Assembly: GCF_026242045.1 (NCBI RefSeq)
Contig: NZ_JAPJDO010000007.1
Span: 1-64,000, forward strand
Length of the DNA: 64,000 bases
From: Mycobacterium pinniadriaticum
GTDB lineage: Bacteria; Actinomycetota; Actinomycetes; Mycobacteriales; Mycobacteriaceae
Reading direction: 5' to 3'
Shown: one piece after another, positions 46,448-54,423 of the stretch
How positions within the stretch are numbered: position 1 is the first letter of the stretch
How the letters are laid out: each line of letters opens with the position of its first letter
Notes under the pieces: model-generated
The model's input: only the letters and a program-made list of their open reading frames with translations
The model's database searches: none
Told to the model about the DNA's origin: nothing
Translations under genes and position numbers: made by a program

Positions 46448-47400
46448 GGCTTCGACATCTGGTCTCGTTCGCGGCCTTTGCCACCATCACGTGTTTCTGC
46501 GTCTACTACATTGCCGCCCTGGGGGTGCGCGTCGGCCCACCCGAAGACCGCATCTCGGTGAGCATGCAAGTCCCTGACGTCAACGGGCTGGTCGTCGATT
46601 CCAACGTGCTGCTCCGCGGTATCCCGGTGGGCAAAGTGACCGGCATATCGACCGCACTGTCCGGTGCGACCGTTGATTTCTACCTGACCCGTGACGTGCC
46701 GGTGCCGGTCGACAGCGAGGTCCGCCTCGAGAACCTCTCAGCGTTGGGGGAGACCTACATCGGTCTGGTCCCGCGGTCGAGCGCTGGCCCGTTCTTCCAG
46801 AGCGGACAGCACGTCGTCGCCGATAACATCATTGCGCCCGCGTCGATTTCCGAGCTGTCCGTCAGTCTGGCGCGCGTCCTCAGCCAGCTCAAACCGGACA
46901 GTCTCGATCATCTCGTTGGTGAGGCCGACGCCGCGCTGCCCGATCCAGATGTGGTGCTCCCCAATCTCGCTCGGGCCAGCATTTTGCTCCGAAACGCGGT
47001 GTCCGGCATGGACGGCCGGGGGTCGAAGCTGCTCGACGACTTCCAGACCCTGCTACGCAATGCCGGTTTCGTCGGGCCGCGGGTCGCTGAGATCACCCCG
47101 GCGCTCTACGCGCTTGGGCCCGAGCAGTTCGGACTGTTCATCAACTCCAAACACCTGGTGGACGACACCGGTTCGCCCGAGGGCCTCAGGAACGTGGGCC
47201 GGTTGATGAAGCGGGTGCAGAATTTCCTCGACGCACGAGGCCCCGATCTCAAGGTTTTCGCTGATGCGTTGACTCCCAACATCAACGGGATCGCGGCTGC
47301 GGCGATGAACTTCGACACCGGCCAGATCCTGTCCAACATGCTGGCCGCGTACCCCGAAGACGGAGTGGTCACGCTGCGCGTGAAGACGCCACCCCCCTGA
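46444..47400 (+). CDS. MceF-type lipid-binding protein
   Basis: A 318-residue Mce protein, last of the six. GTG start at 46444 overlaps the MceE stop. The transmembrane segment is at about 5-27. The MCE domain (VPDVNGLVVDSNVLLRGIPV; LENLSALGETYIGLVP) is followed by helices and a short Pro tail. Typical MceF proteins often have long C-terminal extensions; this one is compact. Confidence 0.92.
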   Translation: MRLRHLVSFAAFATITCFCVYYIAALGVRVGPPEDRISVSMQVPDVNGLVVDSNVLLRGIPVGKVTGISTALSGATVDFYLTRDVPVPVDSEVRLENLSALGETYIGLVPRSSAGPFFQSGQHVVADNIIAPASISELSVSLARVLSQLKPDSLDHLVGEADAALPDPDVVLPNLARASILLRNAVSGMDGRGSKLLDDFQTLLRNAGFVGPRVAEITPALYALGPEQFGLFINSKHLVDDTGSPEGLRNVGRLMKRVQNFLDARGPDLKVFADALTPNINGIAAAAMNFDTGQILSNMLAAYPEDGVVTLRVKTPPP

Positions 47401-47417
47401 GCCCGAAAAGAAAGGAT

Positions 47418-48050
47418 GTGGTCGAGGTGGAAAGTACTACCATGGTCGACACCATGGACAGTGACGATCGGCTCGATGAGCATGTCGCCGAGCCGCCGGT
47501 GGCGCCCGTCCCGGCGGCAGCCACGCCTCGACGCGTGTCACTGAGCCTTCGTGCGCTGGTGACCGGTGCGGTGATGGTGGCTCTCGTTGCCGGCCTCGGC
47601 GTGATGACGTGGCTCTACATCGGCGAGCGCGAGGTCGTCGAGGCCAACACACGTGCGATGCAGAACCAACAGAAGGCGGAGCGGATTGCTCTCGACTACG
47701 CCGTCAGCGCCGCGGCGATGAACTACCAGGACCTCAACGGGTGGAAGACCAACCTGGTCAAGGGCACCTCGCCGGAACTCAATGACAAGCTGTCCAAAGC
47801 CGCCACGTCCATGCAACAGCTGCTGGTGCCACTGCAATGGACCTCGACTTCCAAACCGCTTGCCGCCAAGGTTCGTTCGGACACCAACGGCGTCTATGTC
47901 GTCGACACCTTCGTCAGCGTCCTGACGAAAACCACCCAGGCGCCGGACAATCTGCAGTCCACCGCGACTTACAGCATCACCATTGACAGCAACAACAATT
48001 GGCTCATCACTGATGTCGGCGGAATCAGCGCCGTCGTCGGCAGCAAGTGA
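47418..48050 (+). CDS. Mce-associated membrane protein (Mas)
   Basis: A 210-residue protein of the Mce-associated (Mas/Mam) family. A polar N-terminus with acidic and Pro/Ala residues is followed by one transmembrane helix at about 46-68 (RALVTGAVMVALVAGLGVMTWL) and a periplasmic NTF2-like domain (ALDYAVSAAAMNYQDLNGW and later TATYSITIDSNNNWLITDV). Such proteins stabilise or help assemble Mce complexes (OmamA is an example). GTG 47418 lies close to AAAGG; GTG 47427 has better spacing. Confidence 0.87.
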   Translation: MVEVESTTMVDTMDSDDRLDEHVAEPPVAPVPAAATPRRVSLSLRALVTGAVMVALVAGLGVMTWLYIGEREVVEANTRAMQNQQKAERIALDYAVSAAAMNYQDLNGWKTNLVKGTSPELNDKLSKAATSMQQLLVPLQWTSTSKPLAAKVRSDTNGVYVVDTFVSVLTKTTQAPDNLQSTATYSITIDSNNNWLITDVGGISAVVGSK

Positions 48051-48442
48051 CCGGTCAGTGGGCATCCCGGCTCGGACTGCTCGTGGCACTGGCGCTGGTC
48101 GCCGGTATGAGCCCGGCCGTGATGCCGGTGGCCCGTGCCGCCGATGCGGTGACCTACGAGATCTTCTCCGACACCATTCCGGTTGTGGACGTCGAGTACC
48201 TGCAGCCTGGTGGGAGAGTCCTGATCACCGGGGTTGCTCTGCCGTGGCGCATCGACGTTCCTCTCGATGACGCTCAGGGGCCGACAGGAACAGGTGCCCA
48301 GTTACGAGCGGATTGGCGGCGGATCCGCGGGCCGGCTAAGTGGGTCACGGTTCGGATCTTCGGCAACGGCAAACTGCTGTGCGAGAGTGTCCTGGACGTC
48401 GGCAATGCGACGTGTTACGGCAACACACCGCATTTCGGGTGA
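48047..48442 (+). CDS. Secreted MmpS-like domain protein
   Basis: A 131-residue exported protein coupled to the Mas gene by GTGA. The signal peptide (1-32, ending VARAADA) is followed by a beta-sandwich that follows the MmpS plan: VTYEIFSDT at the start, GVALPWRIDVPL in the middle, and two cysteines near the end (KLLCESVLDVGNATCYG). MmpS proteins normally carry an N-terminal transmembrane anchor and serve MmpL transporters. A secreted version as the last gene of an mce operon is atypical but fits an envelope lipid-handling role. Confidence 0.72.
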   Translation: MTGQWASRLGLLVALALVAGMSPAVMPVARAADAVTYEIFSDTIPVVDVEYLQPGGRVLITGVALPWRIDVPLDDAQGPTGTGAQLRADWRRIRGPAKWVTVRIFGNGKLLCESVLDVGNATCYGNTPHFG

Positions 48443-48452
48443 TCGGCCATGA

Positions 48453-49526
48453 CTAGGCCGGCGCGCCCAGCCGCTTCAGGTAGGGGCTGAACCGCAGCGC
48501 GTCGACGAACAGGAGGGTGTCGGTGTCGCGGACGCCGGTCAGCGACTGAACGCCGGCGCCGACGAATTCCATCAGCTCGTAGAGATCGGCACCGGTGACC
48601 GTCAGGTGCAGGTCGAAGTTGCCCACACAGCGCGCCCCGAACACGACGTTGGGCATCGCCATCAACGCGGACAACGCGGTCTCGAGATGACGGCGGTCGA
48701 CCCGAACCGACAACGAGGCGATCACCCCGGCCAAGCCCAACGCCACGGGCTCGACCATCGCCACGACCTGGGCCAGCCCCGCCCGCGACAAGCGGGACGA
48801 CCGGGCTCGGATGGTCCCCTCCGAAACCCCGAATGAGCGGGCCATGCTTCGGCTCGACTGGCGTCCGTCCCGGACCAACTCCTGGAGCAACGCGACGTCG
48901 AGGTCGTCGAGTTCGATACAGGGACAAGGCAACCGAATCGGGGGCGCATCTACGGCCAGAAACAACTGGCGGCCGCGCGGGCTGACAGCGGTATCGGTGG
49001 CGAGTTCGACATCCAAGGACGCCACCCCGGGCACGAGCGACAGCGCGTCGATAACCGCATTGAGTTCGGTGCGGTCGGCCGCCAAGAAGTATCCGAGGAT
49101 GTCATGGGAACCGAGCACCACCGCGACGGCTTCGCACCCGGCGAGTAGTGCGATGTCCTTGGCGACTTCGCGGGGAGCCCGCATCCGGGTCTTCATCCGG
49201 CAGATGACGAACCATTCGAAACCCGCTGCTTCCCAGTCGATCAAGGCGGTGAACACGAGCACGCCGGCTTCGATGAGCTTGCGGATGCGCACGCTCACTG
49301 CTGACTCACTGATCCCAATTCGGTGAGCCAGATCGCGATTGGTCATTTTCCCGTCGAGCAACAGGTGGTTGATCATCGCCGTGTCGACGTCGTCGAGGGT
49401 GGCATCCTCGTGGCGGCGTGCGGCAAATGCCGCCGACCCGCCCGTCGCGCCACGCACGTTCGGTGGATGCAGCACCGCTCGGTCGGTCGAGGGCGACAGG
49501 CCTTCGGCGGGTGGCGTGAGTGCCAC
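48453..49526 (-). CDS. Double Lrp/AsnC regulator, copy 2 (divergent subtype)
   Basis: A 357-residue protein with two Lrp/AsnC units. HTH 1 is at about 43-92 (DLAHRIGISESAVSVRIRKL) and HTH 2 at about 207-258 (SMARSFGVSEGTIRARSSRL), each followed by a RAM-like domain. It differs clearly from the other two double regulators, for example lacking the terminal YAW-W motif. GTG start at 49526, with a 40-residue unstructured N-terminus. It converges on the mce operon with only 10 bp between. Likely senses a small molecule and controls part of this block. Confidence 0.85.
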   Translation of the reverse strand: MALTPPAEGLSPSTDRAVLHPPNVRGATGGSAAFAARRHEDATLDDVDTAMINHLLLDGKMTNRDLAHRIGISESAVSVRIRKLIEAGVLVFTALIDWEAAGFEWFVICRMKTRMRAPREVAKDIALLAGCEAVAVVLGSHDILGYFLAADRTELNAVIDALSLVPGVASLDVELATDTAVSPRGRQLFLAVDAPPIRLPCPCIELDDLDVALLQELVRDGRQSSRSMARSFGVSEGTIRARSSRLSRAGLAQVVAMVEPVALGLAGVIASLSVRVDRRHLETALSALMAMPNVVFGARCVGNFDLHLTVTGADLYELMEFVGAGVQSLTGVRDTDTLLFVDALRFSPYLKRLGAPA

Positions 49527-49631
49527 TCGGTGACCTCCAAGCGATCAAAGGGGCAGTGGGATCCAAGCGAATGGTCGAGACGCCACACAGCCCCGAACTG
49601 TGAAATGCCTACTTCAGACTAGACCGCAGTT

Positions 49632-49649
49632 TTGCGCAAGTTTGCGTAA
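49632..49649. promoter_or_regulatory. Tandem TTGCGCAA / TTGCGTAA elements
   Basis: The palindrome TTGCGCAA (49632-49639) and the related TTGCGTAA (49642-49649) lie 10 bp apart in the 169-bp gap between two double-AsnC genes. They share the TGCGTA core seen before other local units and are 106 bp upstream of the regulator that starts at 49526. Confidence 0.45.
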
Positions 49650-49695
49650 CGCTCTCAATCAATATCCGCGCGTCATGCCGCTCGCTGATGGACGA

Positions 49696-50715
49696 TCAGA
49701 CGATCCACGTCCATGCGTAGGCGTGCTTGAGGGAGCCGACGCCGTCCATGATCTCCGCGCGGCGCACTCCCGGCAGCAGTGCGATCTCGTCGTAAATGCT
49801 GTTGAGAAGTGTTGCCCGGTCGCTGGAGTGCAGCACTGCGATGAGGTCGACGGGCTCCAGCACGCGTGTGACCTGGGCGACGTCCTCGCGGCGAGCAAGG
49901 GCCTTGGCGATGTCGTGGGCCTTGCCGGGGGCGGCCGACACCAGGAGATAAGCGTGCGCGCCGACCCCGGACAGGACGACATCGGACACTGCCTGGATGC
50001 GGAACACCCGATCGGCCAGCATTCGCTTGATGCGGACGCGGACCGTGCCTTCCGACACCCCGAGATCCGCGGCGATCTGCCGATTGCTGCGGCGGGCGTT
50101 CTGCTGGAGCAGGGCGATGATCGAGAGATCCATCTGGTCGACGGTCTCACTGACCTGAGCCTCGGGAGTGCTGCCTGAGTCAACGCCGAACATGGCCCAT
50201 TTGGAGTCGAACTTCAACACGTCGAGAGCAATGCTGCCGTGAACGGCGCTGACGCCTTTCACCTTGGGTAGCACTCGGCCGAAAAGATCGGCGAGGTGCT
50301 GGCGGTCACGGCCGAGAACGCCGACGACGATGTCGAACCGGCCGGTGCCGATGGTCACGCCGATGGACTCTGACAGTTTCGCCATATCGGCGGCAACGGC
50401 ATGGACGGGCCGGCCCGCGACCTGGATCAGCGCGAAGGCGAACTCGCGATGGCCGAAAAGCCGGATATCGGTGATCGCGACGACCCGCATGACGCCGGCG
50501 TCCTCCAGCCGCCGGAGTCGAGCGGCAATGGTGACTTCGTTGACCTTCAGCCGCGCAGCGAGCGACCGGTTGCCCGCGCGCCCGTCGTGGGTGAGTTCTT
50601 CGATAAGTGCCCGGTCCAGGTTGTCGAGTTCCACGGGTGTTGCCGCCAGTTCCTGATTGAGCGTGCCTGCGTTGGTCCTGTTGGCTCCGGCCCGAGTTGC
50701 CACGGCGATTCCCAT
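49696..50715 (-). CDS. Double Lrp/AsnC regulator, copy 3
   Basis: A 339-residue fused double Lrp/AsnC protein. HTH 1 is at about 30-80 (SLAARLKVNEVTIAARLRRL), followed by RAM 1 and a linker (LDVLKFDSKWAMFGVDSG). HTH 2 is at about 190-243 (QIAADLGVSEGTVRVRIKRM) and RAM 2 runs to the end (HAYAWTWIV). Linker and terminus match the copy at 18.7 kb, so these two are recent paralogues. It is divergent from the AveC-like operon; the CTACGCA/TGCGTAG pair at 50852-50881 lies in between. Autoregulation is likely. Confidence 0.88.
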   Translation of the reverse strand: MGIAVATRAGANRTNAGTLNQELAATPVELDNLDRALIEELTHDGRAGNRSLAARLKVNEVTIAARLRRLEDAGVMRVVAITDIRLFGHREFAFALIQVAGRPVHAVAADMAKLSESIGVTIGTGRFDIVVGVLGRDRQHLADLFGRVLPKVKGVSAVHGSIALDVLKFDSKWAMFGVDSGSTPEAQVSETVDQMDLSIIALLQQNARRSNRQIAADLGVSEGTVRVRIKRMLADRVFRIQAVSDVVLSGVGAHAYLLVSAAPGKAHDIAKALARREDVAQVTRVLEPVDLIAVLHSSDRATLLNSIYDEIALLPGVRRAEIMDGVGSLKHAYAWTWIV

Positions 50716-50851
50716 CCGATCTGACGATTGCGACCTCAGTCTCGTCGCGTCACTTTACGCAATCTGCAGGCAACCACGGGGGAAGCCGCCAGCCTCCGGG
50801 TATGCATCGATGGTGGCCGCACTGAGCATCATCACAGCGGAAACTCGACTA

Positions 50852-50881
50852 TGCGTAGTAAAAGATTGATAAAGCTACGCA
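50852..50881. promoter_or_regulatory. Inverted TGCGTAG...CTACGCA pair
   Basis: Perfect 7-bp inverted repeat with a 16-nt AT-rich spacer (about 23 bp centre to centre, roughly two helical turns). It is in the divergent promoter region of the double-AsnC regulator and the AveC-like operon. TTACGCAA at 50755-50762 is a third element closer to the regulator. The spacing suits an Lrp/AsnC dimer pair. The rest of the 293-bp gap has no gene. Confidence 0.55.
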
Positions 50882-51008
50882 AAACTATGATCTCCCGCTG
50901 TCATGTGTCACACTCGGTATCGCCCCCGTGGAGCGAGCCATCACTGTGGGTCGAGGCGAGGTGGCCCGCATTTTTGCGCAATCACGCGAGAAAGGAGCCA
51001 GGAAATTG

Positions 51009-51932
51009 GTGGACGGTACTCGGCTCGTCAAAGGCCCCCCGATGTACCCCGTGCCGCCGGGCGATCTGTCGGCACCGCACTTCTGGAGCCTGCTGTTCAC
51101 CGTGGTGTGCGCCGGGTTTTTCGTCGCTGCCGTGGTCTGGGTGATCCGGCTGGCCCTGCGGGGGGAAATGCTCGGTGTCGTCTTCCTGGTCGGCGGATTG
51201 TGCATGGGGCTGCTCGAGCCCTATCTGGACTATCTCGGCCTGCTGTGGTTCGCCCAGGACAATGTGGCGGTTGCGGTCAACCTGTTCGGTCGGCACATCC
51301 CGCTCTACGTCGTGCTGGGATACTCCTTCTTCTTCGGTCTGCAGGCCTACATCATCTACCGGGCCATCCACGTGGGTAAGGGCCCCAGATTCTTCCTGTA
51401 TGCGTTCGCCCTGTCATGGGTGTTCGACGCCGCACTTCAGATCACCGGCGCGCAGCTCGGCCTTTACCAGTACTACGGTCAGCAGCCGTTCCTGCTCATG
51501 GGTGCGCCGATGTGGTGGTACACCATCGACGCCACGTTGCAGCTGACCGCCGGGCTCATCTTCTTCCTGCTGCGTTATCGGCTCGTCGGTTGGGGCCAAC
51601 TCCTGGTTATCCCGATGCTGCCGGGCCTGTACGCGGGCCTCAACGGCGCGCTGGGCTGGCCGGTGTTCACCGCCCTGAACAGCAACTTCACCCCGGCGGT
51701 CAACGGGAACGGTTCGTGGCTGCTGGTTTACCTCGGCGGTGTGGCCACCATAGTGCTCGCCGCGCTCCTGGTCTGGCTCGTGCTAGGAGAGATTTCCCGC
51801 GCGCAACGGCGTGCCGGTATCGAGATCGACCCCAATGCGACCCTGCGTGACGTCTTCCTGACCAAGGTCGGGGTCGCGCCGGACGGCTGGGCCGGTTCGG
51901 CGTCGCGTGTCGGTGCACAAACCACATCGTGA
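51009..51932 (+). CDS. AveC-like (spirocyclase AveC family) membrane protein
   Basis: A 307-residue integral membrane protein with about seven hydrophobic segments (from SLLFTVVCAGFFVAAVVWVI to VATIVLAALLVWLVLG). Conserved-looking motifs are GLLEPYLDYLGLLWF, QYYGQQPFLLMGAPMWW and GLNGALGWP. I associate these with the AveC family, named after the avermectin spirocyclase/dehydratase; actinobacterial members in non-polyketide contexts have no known function. GTG 51009 is chosen for GAAAGGAG upstream; TTG 51006 and an earlier ATG (50928) are alternatives. First gene of a four-gene run. Confidence 0.72.
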   Translation: MDGTRLVKGPPMYPVPPGDLSAPHFWSLLFTVVCAGFFVAAVVWVIRLALRGEMLGVVFLVGGLCMGLLEPYLDYLGLLWFAQDNVAVAVNLFGRHIPLYVVLGYSFFFGLQAYIIYRAIHVGKGPRFFLYAFALSWVFDAALQITGAQLGLYQYYGQQPFLLMGAPMWWYTIDATLQLTAGLIFFLLRYRLVGWGQLLVIPMLPGLYAGLNGALGWPVFTALNSNFTPAVNGNGSWLLVYLGGVATIVLAALLVWLVLGEISRAQRRAGIEIDPNATLRDVFLTKVGVAPDGWAGSASRVGAQTTS

Positions 51933-52008
51933 AAAGCGCCACCTCGCAATAGAGCTCACCACCGTTACAGCCCCGCTGGGCGGGGATGCCTCCGATACAG
52001 GGAAACTC

Positions 52009-52800
52009 ATGACCACAACCACCACGAGACAAGTCGTGCCACGATCCGTCGGCATATTCGGCATCGCGACCGGGATCGCGCTGCCGGCGTTCATCGGAAT
52101 CGGATTCGTCCTTGCGGGGTTCATCCCGCCTCCCGGCCCGTACGCCGCCGATGTCACGGCCGCCTACTTCCACGACAACATCGACCAGAAGCGGCTCGGG
52201 GTCATCTTGGTGATCGTGGGTGGCAGCATGTTCATGCCCTTCGGGGCAGCGGTTGCTGAGCGTCTGCGGCGCGTCCCCGGAATCGGGCCGCTGGCCGCCA
52301 TGACTCAGTTCGGCGCGGCGGTCATCGCCAGCACCCTGATGATGATCTGCGGCTCGATGATGTTGGTCGGATTGCATCGACCTGACATGGCCGACAGCTC
52401 CTATCAATTGCTCAACCACGTCACCTGGATGGCGTTGATCGGGCTGTGGCAGCCGGGCGCGATACAGGCTGCCGCGGCCGCGTGGGCGATCCTCGGGGAC
52501 ACGTCATCCACCCCGGTGTTTCCCAGGTGGGTCGGCTGGTACAGCCTGTGCATGGCGTTTGGCTCGTTGACCGGGTCGCTGATTCCCTTCTTCACCTCCG
52601 GGCCGTTCACCTGGAACGGTTTCATCAGCTTCTGGATCGCCGGTGCCGTCTTCTTCGCCTGGTACAACATCATCGTCGTCCAGTTGTACTTCGCTCACCG
52701 CCGCGATCAAGCCGAACGGCGCCATCCCGACGGCGTCGACGCGCAATGGTCCGAGCTGCCCCAGAGTCGTTCCAGCCACGGCGAGGTGGCAGCGCGATGA
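52009..52800 (+). CDS. Integral membrane protein of unknown function
   Basis: A 263-residue protein with about six hydrophobic segments (GIFGIATGIALPAFIGIGFV, RLGVILVIVGGSMFMPFGAA, AGAVFFAWYNIIVVQLYFAH) and a charged C-terminus. No family name can be assigned with confidence. ATG 52009 has AGGGA upstream. ATGA overlap with the subunit III-like gene shows coupling. Its position between AveC-like and oxidase-subunit-like genes suggests it is part of the same membrane complex. Confidence 0.7.
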   Translation: MTTTTTRQVVPRSVGIFGIATGIALPAFIGIGFVLAGFIPPPGPYAADVTAAYFHDNIDQKRLGVILVIVGGSMFMPFGAAVAERLRRVPGIGPLAAMTQFGAAVIASTLMMICGSMMLVGLHRPDMADSSYQLLNHVTWMALIGLWQPGAIQAAAAAWAILGDTSSTPVFPRWVGWYSLCMAFGSLTGSLIPFFTSGPFTWNGFISFWIAGAVFFAWYNIIVVQLYFAHRRDQAERRHPDGVDAQWSELPQSRSSHGEVAAR

Positions 52801-53399
52801 CGCAGCAAGCCATCCGCACCAGGCCAGCGGCTCCGGTGCACCCCGCTGGCCGGGTCCCCGGCGAACCCGGCGTCTGGGTCTTCATCTTGACCGAAATGGC
52901 GATCTTCACAGCCCTTTTCGGTGTCATCGTGTGGAATCGTGCCCACCAGCCGGAGATGTTCGCCGCGGGATCGCGCGTACTCAGTCAACCCCTGGGGTTG
53001 GTCAACACCGTCGTGCTGATCGTCGGATCGGTGCTCGTCGTGCTCGCCATCGACGCCATGCATGCCGACCGATTCCGGCAAGCATCGCGCTACCTCGGCG
53101 GAGCGATGGCCACCGGCCTGTTCTTCATGGCGGTCAAAGCCGTGGAGTACCACTCGGTGATCGATCACGGAATGTGGATTCACACCAACGCCTTCTGGAT
53201 GATCTTCTTTGCCGTCACCGGTGCGCACCTGCTCCATGTGCTGGTCGGAACCACCACGCTGGGATTGATGCGCGCGCGCACAGCATCCGGTCTCACGGGG
53301 CCGCGTGACCGCGAACTGTTCATCTCGGCAACCTGCTACTGGCACATGGTCGACCTGTTGTGGCTGGTGCTGTTCCCGCTCTTCTACTTGGTGAACTGA
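52797..53399 (+). CDS. Cytochrome c oxidase subunit III / NorE-like protein
   Basis: A 200-residue, five-helix protein of the haem-copper oxidase subunit III family. It has GEPGVWVFILTEMAIFTALF, the Glu of KAVEYHSVIDHG, THAFW-like HTNAFWMIFFAVTGAHLLHV, and the terminal CYWHMVDLLWLVLFPLFYLV. The short length and N-terminal PGEPGVWVFI match NorE, an accessory of nitric oxide reductases. No subunit I or II gene is in the window, so it is an orphan. ATG overlaps the previous stop; the IV-like gene follows by 1 nt. Confidence 0.85.
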   Translation: MTQQAIRTRPAAPVHPAGRVPGEPGVWVFILTEMAIFTALFGVIVWNRAHQPEMFAAGSRVLSQPLGLVNTVVLIVGSVLVVLAIDAMHADRFRQASRYLGGAMATGLFFMAVKAVEYHSVIDHGMWIHTNAFWMIFFAVTGAHLLHVLVGTTTLGLMRARTASGLTGPRDRELFISATCYWHMVDLLWLVLFPLFYLVN

Positions 53400-53400
53400 C

Positions 53401-53688
53401 ATGACAACACTCTGGGACAACAACGCGTCGTTGAAGAAGACGGCGGTCACCGTCGGGGTTGTGCTCGCGGTCATCACCGCGGGCTCCTACCTGCTGGGTA
53501 TCGACCATCTGCTCGGGTTCAGCCGGATGGCGATGGCCGTCATCTTGGTGGCCGCGTTCGTGAAGGTCTGGTTCGTCACCCAGTACTTCATGGACATCCG
53601 ACACTCGCCGCGGTGGTTGCAGATGATCGTCAACGGCTGGACCGTGCTAAGCGCTGCGGTGGTCGTCGGGCTGTACGTGTGGCTGTAG
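53401..53688 (+). CDS. Cytochrome c oxidase subunit IV / NorF-like protein
   Basis: A 95-residue protein with three hydrophobic helices and the family motif VAAFVKVWFVTQYFMDIRHS, as in prokaryotic oxidase subunit IV (COX4_pro) and NorF. It starts one base after the NorE-like stop. The NorE/NorF-like pair without a catalytic subunit suggests a repurposed membrane module. It is the last gene of the accessory block; conserved chromosome resumes 57 bp later. Confidence 0.82.
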   Translation: MTTLWDNNASLKKTAVTVGVVLAVITAGSYLLGIDHLLGFSRMAMAVILVAAFVKVWFVTQYFMDIRHSPRWLQMIVNGWTVLSAAVVVGLYVWL

Positions 53689-53736
53689 CTGACGGGTAAT
53701 CGCGCTGGGGCCCGCCCGCCGGATCCGAGCACGTAG

Positions 53737-54189
<453 letters not shown>

Positions 54190-54246
54190 CTCACACCTTG
54201 TGTGATGCCTCCGGCATCTGGCTCGAATCGCGTTAGTCTGATCGGC

Positions 54247-54423
54247 ATGGCCGAATCAGAGTCCGATCCGCAGGACGGCACCAGGCAGAAGTTCCGTGAG
54301 GCGCTCGAGCGCAAGAAGGCGAAGTCGGCGGGTGGCTCCGCGCACAAGGATGCCGGCGCTAAGCAACCGCGTTCACATGGGCCGGTGGAGAACCGCCGGG
54401 AGTTTCGCCGCAAGAGCGGCTAA
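54247..54423 (+). CDS. DUF5302 family small protein
   Basis: A 58-residue, highly charged protein (QKFREALERKKAKSAGGSAH and VENRREFRRKSG). The sequence is typical of actinobacterial DUF5302, which has no assigned function. It is probably disordered and basic. ATG at 54247. It follows the Rv1155-type gene as a similar small gene does in M. tuberculosis. Its stop overlaps the converging MFS gene. Confidence 0.78.
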   Translation: MAESESDPQDGTRQKFREALERKKAKSAGGSAHKDAGAKQPRSHGPVENRREFRRKSG

